A DNA stretch of 64,000 nt from assembly GCA_001599355.1 (NCBI GenBank), contig BCGQ01000008.1, forward strand, positions 248,001 through 312,000, read 5' to 3'. This document shows, piece by piece, positions 20,035 through 29,313 of the stretch; position 1 is the stretch's first letter, and the number at the start of each line of letters is the position of its first letter. The translations under genes were made by a program, and so were the position numbers. The notes beneath the pieces are model-generated. The model made no database searches, was not told where the DNA came from, and was given only the letters and a program-made list of their open reading frames with translations. This DNA comes from Nakazawaea peltata. Its lineage: Eukaryota > Ascomycota > Pichiomycetes > Alaninales > Pachysolenaceae.

Positions 20035-22122
20035 TCATTTCATTATCCATCCTAATAACAGCATAAGTTGTAAGCATACTAATCTACATACTTTGAAACA
20101 CTTGTAGCAGAGCCAAATGATCCATAAGAGGATTCCGATCAGGTTTTCGAGCGAATAATATGCAAAAGTAGTGAGGAGATCTGTAGCTACTGATCCTGGA
20201 GACCCAGAGCCGGATCTTGAACCTGATCCATTTGCTAATTGCTCATTCTTAGCACGGATCGTACTATAATATTTACGAAGAGATATAGACAGGGAGTCCA
20301 TTTTCTCCAATCTCTCGTTTAAACGTCTGGTTTCCAACGTCATAGAAGTATTTACCTCACCAATAGTACGATCACTTGCCAGTAATAACACATCCACCTT
20401 ATTAGCGTAGTTATTGGTCAAGTAATGTTTGTATTGGGTCAATTTAGAGGTCAAATTGTCCACATCTGATTCGAATTCCATCACCTTATTATTGAACTCC
20501 TCATATTTGGACGATATTTTACTCAAGGATGCCTCTTTTTGCTTTCTGAACTTGGCTAATTGGTGGTGTAAGATGATATCACGGTCAAATTGAAGAGACT
20601 GGCCCAATCTAGCTACGGCTTGGAGCTTCTTCAACTGGTTTACATGAGAAGATAGTTCTATATGGTCTAAAGGTGAGATCATCAGAGCCGGTGGGAGTCT
20701 GGTAGGTTTGGAATTAGGTTGGTCAGCTGTTGGTAAATCTTTATGATGCTTGGGGTTCGAAGACGAGAAGGAATTGAGAGGTGATAACACAGTTCTGTCT
20801 CTTTCAGGCTCCATTTCCGGGCTTTTATGCTTGTCTTCCAGGATCCTCAATGCTCTGATATTGACATCTTTCAGAGCAGACGATAATTTCATATTGGCTG
20901 AGTTATTTCTAGAAGAATTAGGTGATGATACTAATGATGATGCCGATGCCGATGCCGATGCCGATGAAGTGTTAGTCAATGAAGTTTTCTTGGTATTTAT
21001 AGGAGGAAGGTCAATGCCCGCATTAGTAGAGCCTCCACTTTTGAATAATCTGACAGGAGATCTTGAAAATCTCTTTCTATCGGGAGAACGAGAACGTCTC
21101 TTGGGTTCACGATCTTCAGAATCGGTTTCTCCATCTGTATCGTCATGTTCTATTTTTATAGATGGCCAGTCGAACATTCTCTCATGCATTGGAACCCTAG
21201 AGGTTTGTTGGTCTTTCTCAGGTTCATTGGTGAACCATAACTCGCCATTACGTTTCCTTAGTTCGGATAAATGTTGGGATCTGAAATTGAAATCATGGAC
21301 AAATTCCCGGAGATCGACTTGCCATGGGAATTTATGACGATGAAGATGGTGTGATTCGTTGTTCCCGTCTTTGTATCTGCTACTGAACAGCTTAGACAGA
21401 GGAGTGATCAGTTTTAACTTAAGATCACTAGGCATCTGCTTGTACTTCTTGAATAACTTTCTGTTTCGTATGATTTGTAATGGGTTGTATACTCCTTCCA
21501 CCCCGGGGTACATAGGTTGGCCAGTGACCGGGTCCATTCTCTTCACCTCTATAGTTCTTTTGAGGGTTATGTAATACAATCCCATGGTGAACTTTACCCT
21601 TTCGGCCCTTTGGAGAGACTCTGCAGAAACATGGATTTGTTTGGGAGATTTAATTCCCCAATCTAATTTTGACAGCAGATCCAGCTGCTCCTCCACTATA
21701 TCAGCGGACATAGAATCATGCAAGGTATCTTCTGGGGATTTTACTGTGCGCAAGGGAGATCCGGCCCGGAGAATTGGCTCCAGTCTCAGGATCGACCCGG
21801 GGATCACCAGTTCACTCCCTTGTGGGTCCACTTTCATATCTCTCATCAATGTGTGTCTCATGCCAAATAGAAGTTGAGTCATTTCCAGAGCTTTCGCATG
21901 CTTGTCTTTCAGGTTAATCTTATCTAATTGGGCTTCTATCACTGTCATACCAGTTTCATTATGGTCATCTTCGACTGTGTTATCGGGGTTGAAATCCGAG
22001 GGTGACTCCGAGGGTGACTCCGAGGGCAACTCCGAGGGTAAAGAGGAATGCCCCAGACTCGGTCCAGATTTCCCAGATCCACCTGTTATTCGGTGGAATC
22101 TCCTTCTAATTGCCGTCTCCAT
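20035..22122 (-). CDS. MTC4: MTC4-like coiled-coil protein with C-terminal membrane segment
   Basis: A 695-residue protein. The N terminus has SELPSESPSESPSD repeats. A conserved-looking middle block (YPGVEGVYNPLQIIRNRKLFKKYK, then HKFPWQVDLREFVHDF) is followed by a basic Ser-rich stretch with SRSPDRKRFSRSP. A coiled coil lies at about residues 510-640, and a hydrophobic C terminus from about 655 probably spans a membrane. Length (694 in S. cerevisiae) and position next to TRS20 and near DUT1 and MED22 match YBR255W/MTC4, named from a telomere-capping genetic screen. Identification rests mainly on synteny and length, plus recollection of the middle block. Molecular function is not established. 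Confidence 0.65.
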   Translation of the reverse strand: METAIRRRFHRITGGSGKSGPSLGHSSLPSELPSESPSESPSDFNPDNTVEDDHNETGMTVIEAQLDKINLKDKHAKALEMTQLLFGMRHTLMRDMKVDPQGSELVIPGSILRLEPILRAGSPLRTVKSPEDTLHDSMSADIVEEQLDLLSKLDWGIKSPKQIHVSAESLQRAERVKFTMGLYYITLKRTIEVKRMDPVTGQPMYPGVEGVYNPLQIIRNRKLFKKYKQMPSDLKLKLITPLSKLFSSRYKDGNNESHHLHRHKFPWQVDLREFVHDFNFRSQHLSELRKRNGELWFTNEPEKDQQTSRVPMHERMFDWPSIKIEHDDTDGETDSEDREPKRRSRSPDRKRFSRSPVRLFKSGGSTNAGIDLPPINTKKTSLTNTSSASASASASSLVSSPNSSRNNSANMKLSSALKDVNIRALRILEDKHKSPEMEPERDRTVLSPLNSFSSSNPKHHKDLPTADQPNSKPTRLPPALMISPLDHIELSSHVNQLKKLQAVARLGQSLQFDRDIILHHQLAKFRKQKEASLSKISSKYEEFNNKVMEFESDVDNLTSKLTQYKHYLTNNYANKVDVLLLASDRTIGEVNTSMTLETRRLNERLEKMDSLSISLRKYYSTIRAKNEQLANGSGSRSGSGSPGSVATDLLTTFAYYSLENLIGILLWIIWLCYKCFKVCRLVCLQLMLLLGWIMK

Positions 22123-22518
22123 GACGAATACAATTCTGGGAGGACTTCAGTTGGTTGTTAACAGTGGAATATTTATGCTTTGAGTGGACTGTGACAAGTG
22201 GTACAGTGGATTTTTTTACGGCTGATTTTGTGCTCATCCCTAAAGAGTGCGGGAAGGAAAAGGAAGAGCAGAAAAAGAAGGGCAGAGCAGGTGAAGAGCA
22301 GGAAAAGAAGGGCACCAGGTGAGAAGGAGGGAAAAGGTCAGATGGGTGCACAAATCGAAGATTCCACACATCCACCTCTCCACTCACACCTACTCAATCC
22401 TCATCATCTACACAATCTACACCTCCTACAAGTAACGAACCATTTCCTATGCTATTATTTCGCTTCCTACTTTACATAATAGTAATTATTTCCCTCTATT
22501 TATACCCCCAACCAAGCA
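22123..22518. other. MTC4 promoter spacer with purine-rich repeats
   Basis: No gene is seen. From about 22253 to 22345 the plus strand is almost pure purine with two imperfect copies of an AGCAGGAAAAGAAGGGCA-like unit. Confidence 0.5.
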
Positions 22519-23052
22519 TTAAAGATACCTTTTCAGTAGCGACTTCACCTTAATATCAAATTTATCACTCGTAATCGGGTCATTGATACTATAAAATGGA
22601 GACAACGAATGTTTCAAGTATAATTCATGTACATCGACTAAGAACAGTTTCAAGTTCTCATCCATCTTTACAGGTTGGTCCTCTTTGGATTCATAGAGGA
22701 GGATGAGTTTTATGTTAGTCGCTGTGAGGAAACAGTTCAATTTGAAGCGACCGTACGAGTCAAAATTACGGAAATAGTTTGGAGAGCCAGCATCGAGACC
22801 TGCGCCGGATCCTGATGCACCTGATCCTCCATTCCTGCTCCCATGCACACCTACTCCTCCCAGGATGGCCCCATGCCCTGCCCATTGCAAGTCCTCTACC
22901 AAATCCAACGACAGGTTCACCACAAATGGTATGGTAGTTAAATCTTGAGGTGTAAACCTATGTTGGCCATGATTATCTTGCTTGAAAGTCCCCACATGCA
23001 ATTCGTAGAGGAGATTATCTTTGGTTCCGATCACAGCTAAGTAGTAAGACAT
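22519..23052 (-). CDS. TRS20: TRAPP complex subunit Trs20 (sedlin)
   Basis: A 177-residue longin-fold subunit of TRAPP complexes, the Rab exchange factors tethering ER-to-Golgi and autophagic vesicles. The first ATG at 23052 gives MSYYLAVIGTKDNLLYEL, the typical start of sedlin. FNLD-like segments and the C-terminal KFDIKVKSLLKRYL fit the family, and S. cerevisiae Trs20 has 175 residues. An internal Gly/Ser-rich loop at about residues 70-100 (GGVGVHGSRNGGSGASGSG) is a local insertion. It is between MTC4 and the DSN1/MED22 genes, in keeping with S. cerevisiae chromosome II order. Confidence 0.92.
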   Translation of the reverse strand: MSYYLAVIGTKDNLLYELHVGTFKQDNHGQHRFTPQDLTTIPFVVNLSLDLVEDLQWAGHGAILGGVGVHGSRNGGSGASGSGAGLDAGSPNYFRNFDSYGRFKLNCFLTATNIKLILLYESKEDQPVKMDENLKLFLVDVHELYLKHSLSPFYSINDPITSDKFDIKVKSLLKRYL

Positions 23053-23359
23053 TCTGATATCTGTCACTGTCTATGTAACGCGTATGATGGTGAGGTGGTG
23101 TTGTATGTAACTACTAAAGTTATTCACTGTGGAATTATTCCGCTTAGATCACCCTCCTGTATTCCCGCCCAAAACTTGGGGCTGTCTGCCTGTTTCTCCG
23201 CCGAACAACTCTGAGGGAAACAGTACTATAAATTGGTATTTTATGCACGACCTTACAAAGCATCAAGTTTACTTATCTTTTATTCGAGATTAAATCTACC
23301 CTTCAATTCATAAGCTATTTGTCATCGTATGACAGTTATCATATTACACTACTATACAC
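23053..23359. other. Spacer between DSN1 and TRS20
   Basis: About 307 bp, AT-rich, presumed TRS20 promoter and DSN1 3' flank. No gene or clear motif is seen. Confidence 0.35.
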
Positions 23360-25117
23360 TTAATTATGCTTGTCTTCTCCCCCTTCAAGTTTGGCAATTC
23401 CCCTCAACAAATCTCCGGTCTTTCTTCTGGACCGGTTTCTGGCAGGTGGAGCACTATTAGATTCCTCAGCTGTATCAGGTGCGTCTGACGCACTTTTTTG
23501 CTTCCGTGGACTAGAAGTGATTTCTCCCATTAAATAATTGACCCTATTTTTTAACTTGCTCTTCAATTCCATCAAAATCTCAGTGTTTGATGACAAGTTC
23601 GAAACCAAAGACTCAAACTGATCGATTTGGAATTCCACAGATTTCTTCGAAATGATCTGTTTCTGGAATTGATCGAATTTAGTTGAAAGAGACGAGATTT
23701 CCTCTAAGATAGGCGTTCCACTGGTCGTGGTTTTTTCTGTGTTGTCTTGGCTCTTTAATTGTTGCTTGTGTTCTTCCTCTGCAATGAAAGACCCAAGTCC
23801 TCCCATTAATTCGGTCCATTTCTTCTTCTCCTCTCGGAGCTCGATTAATTTTTGTTCGAACTTCTTGATATTCAGAAGATTTGTTAAGTTAAGAGGGTTA
23901 GGTTGTAATGGTCCATCCAGACCATTGATCAGACTAGTAGTACCCGAAGAAATACCGTTTTTCTTCGTCTCTTTCTCTTCCTCTTCTTCTTCCATCTCAT
24001 CAATTCGACTGTACCAAGATGTATTTAATCTACCATCAACCAAATCTCTGATAATCTCCTCTTTAATCACTTTGGCAATATTGAACAGGGTCAAATCATC
24101 CAGTGACTTAGTGTGGTTGGAACTGATACCCAGTTTCAGATCGTTCTTCTGTTTTCGACTCTCTTCACTCAATAACCTCTTTCCACACCAAATTAACAAT
24201 CTTCTCATCTTATGTGGCTCGGGTAAATTACCATCCAAATGCTTATAGAAATCTTCAACAGGGACGTCACGGTGCGGCACCAGCACGAAACCATTACCAA
24301 TTGAAGATACACGCTTTCCTCGCTGACTTAATGAAGATCTCCGGTTATTACTTGAGCTTCCTTTGTCATACATGCTGCTCTTTTGTCTCTTACGTGAAGG
24401 AGGGGAATCTGTAAGAGGAAGAGTCATCTGAATTGATGTCTCAAACTCCTCCATATATGATGTATCCTCAAATCCCTCTCCTTCAAGTACCTTCTCCGGT
24501 CGGAGATGGGAAGACGGCAGAAATCTGAACGAAGGTTCTCTCTTCCGTTTGTTATTATTACCATATCTACTCTCCTTCTCTTCTTCATCTTCAGAATTCG
24601 TAGCCATCAGCTCAATTAACGATTGTCTCGACTTTGGTTTGGCTTTCGATTTAGGTTTCAGTTTTGATTTGGGGACTGTAGCAGGCTCAAATGTCGCCTT
24701 CTCCAATATGCTAGTTGCAGTCTTGAGTTTGTTTTTAGGGTTAGACTGTGGTTTCGACAGAGTTTGTTTAGGTTTCGGTTTCAGTTTCGGTTTAGCCTTT
24801 GATTTCTCCAGTCCTTTCAGCAGCTCATCTTTACCAGTGCTATTTGACGCTCTCTTGAAGACAAATCCGTCATCTTCCTCAAAACTGAGCGATTTCTTAC
24901 GTCCTTTACTTGGTCCAGCCGTAGAACTCTTAACGGGCACCAGTTTGGCACCCCTCTTACCCAACAATGAACTCAATCCTTTCTTAGTATTTGCGGACGC
25001 GCCGGCCCCGCTGGAGTCTCCATGATCCGTAAGCGCGCTTTCATTGGCGCTGCCCGAAGACAGATCTCGGCCTCTATTACGGAGCCCCAGCAATTTACTT
25101 GCCTTCTTAACCGCCAT
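23360..25117 (-). CDS. DSN1: Kinetochore MIND/Mis12 complex subunit Dsn1
   Basis: A 585-residue kinetochore protein. Dsn1 links centromeric CENP-C/Mif2 to the Ndc80 complex. The N-terminal half is basic and disordered, with KPKLKPKPK-type repeats. The family block begins with RRSSLSQRGKRVSSIGNGF near residues 262-280, in which the RRSS and RVSS serines resemble Ipl1/Aurora B sites. PHRDVPVEDFYKHLD and a helical/coiled-coil C-terminal half follow, with a Glu-rich loop near 375. The C terminus (KTGDLLRGIAKLEGG) may contact the Ndc80 complex. The assignment comes from the RRSS...GNGF...YKH pattern. S. cerevisiae DSN1 lies on another chromosome, so its place here is not shared synteny. Confidence 0.8.
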   Translation of the reverse strand: MAVKKASKLLGLRNRGRDLSSGSANESALTDHGDSSGAGASANTKKGLSSLLGKRGAKLVPVKSSTAGPSKGRKKSLSFEEDDGFVFKRASNSTGKDELLKGLEKSKAKPKLKPKPKQTLSKPQSNPKNKLKTATSILEKATFEPATVPKSKLKPKSKAKPKSRQSLIELMATNSEDEEEKESRYGNNNKRKREPSFRFLPSSHLRPEKVLEGEGFEDTSYMEEFETSIQMTLPLTDSPPSRKRQKSSMYDKGSSSNNRRSSLSQRGKRVSSIGNGFVLVPHRDVPVEDFYKHLDGNLPEPHKMRRLLIWCGKRLLSEESRKQKNDLKLGISSNHTKSLDDLTLFNIAKVIKEEIIRDLVDGRLNTSWYSRIDEMEEEEEEKETKKNGISSGTTSLINGLDGPLQPNPLNLTNLLNIKKFEQKLIELREEKKKWTELMGGLGSFIAEEEHKQQLKSQDNTEKTTTSGTPILEEISSLSTKFDQFQKQIISKKSVEFQIDQFESLVSNLSSNTEILMELKSKLKNRVNYLMGEITSSPRKQKSASDAPDTAEESNSAPPARNRSRRKTGDLLRGIAKLEGGEDKHN

Positions 25118-25378
25118 TATTATTGATCGGTCTGTGTATCACTCCCAGCACTACTCCACCTCTTCTCTTCAAGTTCAGCTTCTTATTGATTTTCTTTTTG
25201 TTTATGTTTTTGAGTGGATTTTGGTGGATTTTTTCTTGCGCTGAGCAGGGCTGGGGCAAGAGCTGGGGCAAGCGAATGGAGGGCAAGCCCACTGAGGGCA
25301 GGGTAATAATTGATAATTTGCTAACGTTAAGATGGAATATATTACAGTTGATATATATACATTGATGAGGTATCAAGA

Positions 25379-26323
25379 TCAGTTCAAGTCCATGTCAGTG
25401 TCTAAATCAAAGTTGAGACCCAGAGGAGTCTCAGTAGCAGGTGTATCGATTTTCATTTCGGACACCAGGTCTGTTGTAGTGGCATCTACGGCCAGAGCTT
25501 CTACGGCCAGAGCGGTCATGGCCAGGGCTTCTGCTGTCTCGGTTTTCATCTCAATATCCTCAGCACCGGAGGCATCTGGTTTTTTCGTCAAATCCAGTAC
25601 GACTACATCATCTGAATTGGTTTTAATGTTCATATCTCCAGACAGTACTGGCTGTTCAACTGATGGACTGGTCAGAGGGTCAAGACTAATGATGTCAGTA
25701 GGAGGCTCAGTCGGAGGCTCAGTCTCAACCTTCATTGCAGACCCTTCTTCTGCTATTCCCTCTTGAGCCAGAGTATTGTCAGTGGTGCTTAATTCTTCTT
25801 GTTTGACCCTCAAAGCCTCTTCATGTTCTTTCTTTAACTTGATCAGTTTCTCCTTCTCTAACTCGTCTCCGTATACCACGTTCTCTTCTGTCTGTTCATT
25901 CAAAATCAACTGGAGTAATTGATTCATTTTCTTATCAAGTCCTTCTTCTTTAGCCGCTCCACTACCTTCGGAGTTCGGGATTTGTCCTAAGATCCAACTC
26001 TCTCGAAGATTTCTCGTCAAAGAAAGTAAATCCTCCGTCAATCTAATGATCGTAGCTGTGCTGGTTTCTATTTGTAAAGACTCCACTGAAAGTGTCCCTT
26101 GTGATTTATCTAAAATCTTCAAACCATCGCTGTTAGTACTCTCACACTTCAATCACACATCCATTAAAACACTTACTGATGACAATTCCACTATTTTCAG
26201 GAACTGCGACAATATAGACTCCACATTGGTGTCGACTTTCTCTGTTTTCTAAGGTTAGTTACTGATTATTGAGCTATTTTCGAAGTCTCACTTACTCATC
26301 AAATTCAAAGATCGCTTCTGCAT
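25379..26323 (-). CDS. SRB6: Mediator subunit Med22/Srb6 with two small introns
   Basis: The gene model joins 26323-26296, 26241-26177 and 26116-25379 (minus strand), giving 276 residues. Exon 1 starts MQKRSLNLM; exon 2 adds VDTNVESILSQF; exon 3 carries the family core IIRLTEDLLSLTRNLRESW followed by ILGQIP, which matches S. cerevisiae Srb6 (DLLILTRSIKEKW, LLNQIP). Introns are 26242-26295 (54 bp) and 26117-26176 (60 bp), both with GTAAGT donors and CTAAC-type branch sites. Only this splicing keeps frame. The head-module core is only the first about 110 residues; a long acidic, Pro/Thr/Val-rich tail (about 165 residues) is absent from the 121-residue S. cerevisiae protein. Med22 pairs with Med11 in the Mediator head. 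It is next to TRS20/DUT1, as in S. cerevisiae. Confidence 0.88.
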
Positions 26324-26497
26324 TTTGGAATGTCTTATCTGATCTTCAAAGTCTGATCATTAATCACCTCACGATGGCCACTCTTACAAACTCTCTACCG
26401 CTATTCTTCTCCTCAACGTTCCTCACACTTACAGAAATATCATTATGAGCAAACTACTAAATTTATTTGAGATTATTGGTCGTGTATTTAATTCTAA

Positions 26498-27958
26498 TTA
26501 CACCCCCCTATTTTGCCTTAGGAGATCAGCTAAAGATAGAATGAACCGGTTAGTGAGACACAATTGGGAATAAGATCTTGAAGTGTCAGCTCTCTTTACT
26601 TTTTTTAGCTGGTCAGACAAGTTATTGAACTCAAAAGTGAATCTACCACTGCTGTCACGAGAGGATCCCATCCCATTTGCACTTGAAGGAGATTGAGGCT
26701 CAGATAATTCCCCTTCTTCTGTGAATCCATTTCCGTTTTCAGGAATGAACGGAGTTTCTTCTAAGTATGACCCATCTGGATAATAATCTTCTCCACTTTC
26801 TATCATAAACCCAATTATTGAGATGTGGGATTCTTTATCCCATGTTTTGTGTGGACCTAACATCTTCTTGAGTTGATCCATTTTAGATTCATAAATATCC
26901 TCTGTAATAATACTCCTCACATCTATCATAACTCTGATATTCTGAGAAGAGTTGTGTATTAATTGCTGACTAGCTTGTTCAAAATATTCCAATTGGATTA
27001 CAATAAATGTGTCATCGTTTCCTATAGTCCCAACAATTGAGACTTGACCAAATTTGGATATACTTAAGAAGTGATGACGTTGAGAAGAGGATAAAACTGA
27101 GTTAAGCAGACATTGAAGTCTGAATTCAAAGTTTCCTTGAGGCTCCTCTCTATTCGAAGTCTCAAATCCAACTGGATATGATACCCCACTAACCAATTCT
27201 CGATGTAATTGAGATTCCAAAAGTTTTGAGCCAAGCACTCCCAAGCAGAACAAATCAGAAAGATACTGGGGAGTGACGGTGTCTGTAAGGTTCCCAACAA
27301 GAGGGCAGTACTGCAGAAGCTCACAAAGTATTGCTCGACAGATTGGAATTCCCTTCTTTATTGCGAATGACATATTAGATTCTTTGAATACGGCATACTG
27401 GTTTAGATCCACTCTCATGCAAATAGATAATACATCGCTCACTGGGGTTTTAGTTGATGAATAAATTGAATTGAGAGCTTCCCTTGATCCTCTTTCTAAG
27501 GTGTGATTCTTCTTCCAATTTCGATTTCCTGATAGTCTGGCTAACCATTTAGAACAAAAACCCAGTTGTTGAGCATCTGTGATATATCGTGGCCCACAAA
27601 CTAATAATAAAGGTGAATTTTGGGTTTCCTTTCCATTTTCCAATTCCAGATTCAATGTACTGCAAGATGAATTCAAAGAAGAGTCGGAAATGTTCTTTCT
27701 AAAAGAAGCGCTCTGTAAGGTACTCACTATTTTAGCTCTATAAGACACAATTTTCTGCTTTAACGAATCCGATATTGGATAAAGATAGTTTTGGATGACT
27801 TCTGGTTGAGCTACGCAAACTTGGCTCTGACTTCTTACCTCCGACGATGAAGGCGGCTCTAATTCGTCATCTTCAGTTCCCTCAAACAGGCGTGTCCCAT
27901 AGTACCAGCTATGAACAGCAGTACCATTACTCCCTTCAGACTCCCTTGACAGTTGCAT
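26498..27958 (-). CDS. Diverged DAHP-synthase-like protein, probable pseudoenzyme
   Basis: A 486-residue intact frame. The middle and C-terminal parts resemble class I (AroF/G/H, Aro3/Aro4) DAHP synthases, which condense PEP and erythrose-4-phosphate at the head of aromatic amino acid synthesis. The match includes TPQYLSDL, ESQLHRELVSG, YPVGF, HHFLSISKFGQ, SIVGTIGNDD, VMID and GFMIES. Key residues are changed: GPCSIHD is GPRYITD (metal Cys lost), GAR is GSK, VGFKN is VGFET (Lys lost), the KPRT motif is not found, and the SHxNS metal His region is DVRSIIT. The protein is about 115 residues longer than Aro3/Aro4, with inserts. The long frame argues that it is maintained, not decaying. It lies by MED22, in the neighbourhood that holds ARO4 in S. 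cerevisiae. Function unknown. Confidence 0.75.
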   Translation of the reverse strand: MQLSRESEGSNGTAVHSWYYGTRLFEGTEDDELEPPSSSEVRSQSQVCVAQPEVIQNYLYPISDSLKQKIVSYRAKIVSTLQSASFRKNISDSSLNSSCSTLNLELENGKETQNSPLLLVCGPRYITDAQQLGFCSKWLARLSGNRNWKKNHTLERGSREALNSIYSSTKTPVSDVLSICMRVDLNQYAVFKESNMSFAIKKGIPICRAILCELLQYCPLVGNLTDTVTPQYLSDLFCLGVLGSKLLESQLHRELVSGVSYPVGFETSNREEPQGNFEFRLQCLLNSVLSSSQRHHFLSISKFGQVSIVGTIGNDDTFIVIQLEYFEQASQQLIHNSSQNIRVMIDVRSIITEDIYESKMDQLKKMLGPHKTWDKESHISIIGFMIESGEDYYPDGSYLEETPFIPENGNGFTEEGELSEPQSPSSANGMGSSRDSSGRFTFEFNNLSDQLKKVKRADTSRSYSQLCLTNRFILSLADLLRQNRGV

Positions 27959-28227
27959 ACTACAGAAATTCTAACAGCGCTTATTAAGTCTACAATTATT
28001 AATTGAATATGAGAAAGAAGAATCATTTTTTGGGGCTTATAAGTTAAGCTCGAAGAAAAAAAAGGGATAACAAAAAAGGGGGTTCTCAGCGCTAGTTAAA
28101 AAAATATATCCGAGGGGTGCGCGGTGCAATCTCTAAAAGAAGCAAAGAGAAGACTAAAGAAGATGGACTTGCCATCATCTTTTGGCTATACCCAGATGAA
28201 ATCCTGCATCATTGATACATTCCCTTC

Positions 28228-29313
28228 TTATTTGGAGGTGTCCAAGACGTATCTACCAGCAATCTTACCGGCTTCCATCAACTCGTAGACCTTCTCCAAT
28301 TCACTCAAACCAACAATCTTGATTGGAGACTTAACCTTACCTCTGACGAAGAAGTCAATGGCCTCTCTAGAGTCGGCACGGTCACCAACGTAAGAACCAA
28401 CAATGTTAATAGACTTGATGACGTGGTCGAAGACTGGGGACTTGGCAACGGCACCGGCTGGCAAGGAAATCAAGACAACCTTACCGGTTGGTCTAACGTA
28501 CTGAGTAGATTGAGTAATAGCACCTTCAGAGACGGCAACGTTAAGAACCAGGTGTGGACCACCAGCGGTTCTGTCTTGGATCTCCTTAACCAAGTCAGAG
28601 GTCTTGGTGAAGTCAACGTACTCCTCAGCACCGAGGGACTTGATCAATTCACCCTTCTCTTCACCACCGTCAATACCAAGGACTCTGAAACCCATGGCAA
28701 CGGCGTATTGGACGGCAAGAGAACCTAATCCTCCACCGGCACCAGAGATGGCAACCCATTGGCCTTGCTTGATGTTAGCGGTCTTCAATCCCTTGTAAAC
28801 GGTAATACCAGCACACAAGATTGGAGCAACACCAGCCAAGTCAGTACCCTTTGGAATTTGCAGCAGCTGGACGGCATCAGCAGTAGCGTATTGTTGGAAA
28901 GAACCATCGTGAGTGTAACCGGACAAATCAACATCTGGACAGTTAGACTCGTGACCACTAGAACAGTACTCACAGGTCAAACAGGTCTTGTTCAACCACT
29001 TGATACCAGCCAAGTCTCCAATCTCAAAGTTGGTAACTTGGTCACCCTTAGCGACAACGACACCGGCACCTTCGTGACCACCGACCAATGGCAACTTGGT
29101 GTCCAATGGCCAGTCACCCTTCCAGGCGTGCAAGTCAGTGTGACAAACACCAGAGTACTTGACATTAATCAAGATTTCGTGAGGCTTTGGAACTGGAACT
29201 GGAATGTCCTTGTAGATCAAAGGACCTCCACTGGACTCAAAGACAACGGCCTTTTGGGTCTTTGGGATGCCAGCTGGCATCTTGAATCTCATGATTCTAG
29301 TTGGCTTGAACAT
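28228..29313 (-). CDS. ADH1: Zinc-dependent alcohol dehydrogenase
   Basis: A 361-residue medium-chain alcohol dehydrogenase that interconverts acetaldehyde and ethanol with NAD(H). The catalytic zinc site is in [16 protein letters not shown] and GGHEGAG, the structural zinc cysteines in [15 protein letters not shown], and the Rossmann motif is [10 protein letters not shown], followed by the NAD-selecting Asp in GIDGG. Identity to S. cerevisiae Adh1 is high throughout and codon usage is strongly biased, so it is highly expressed. The N terminus [19 protein letters not shown] is about 13 residues longer than cytosolic Adh1 and basic. Met8 or Met12 could be the real start, or the extension could be a weak mitochondrial signal; I favour a cytosolic or dual form. 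The symbol is by family, not proven orthology. Confidence 0.93.
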   Translation of the reverse strand: MFKPTRIMRFKMPAGIPKTQKAVVFESSGGPLIYKDIPVPVPKPHEILINVKYSGVCHTDLHAWKGDWPLDTKLPLVGGHEGAGVVVAKGDQVTNFEIGDLAGIKWLNKTCLTCEYCSSGHESNCPDVDLSGYTHDGSFQQYATADAVQLLQIPKGTDLAGVAPILCAGITVYKGLKTANIKQGQWVAISGAGGGLGSLAVQYAVAMGFRVLGIDGGEEKGELIKSLGAEEYVDFTKTSDLVKEIQDRTAGGPHLVLNVAVSEGAITQSTQYVRPTGKVVLISLPAGAVAKSPVFDHVIKSINIVGSYVGDRADSREAIDFFVRGKVKSPIKIVGLSELEKVYELMEAGKIAGRYVLDTSK

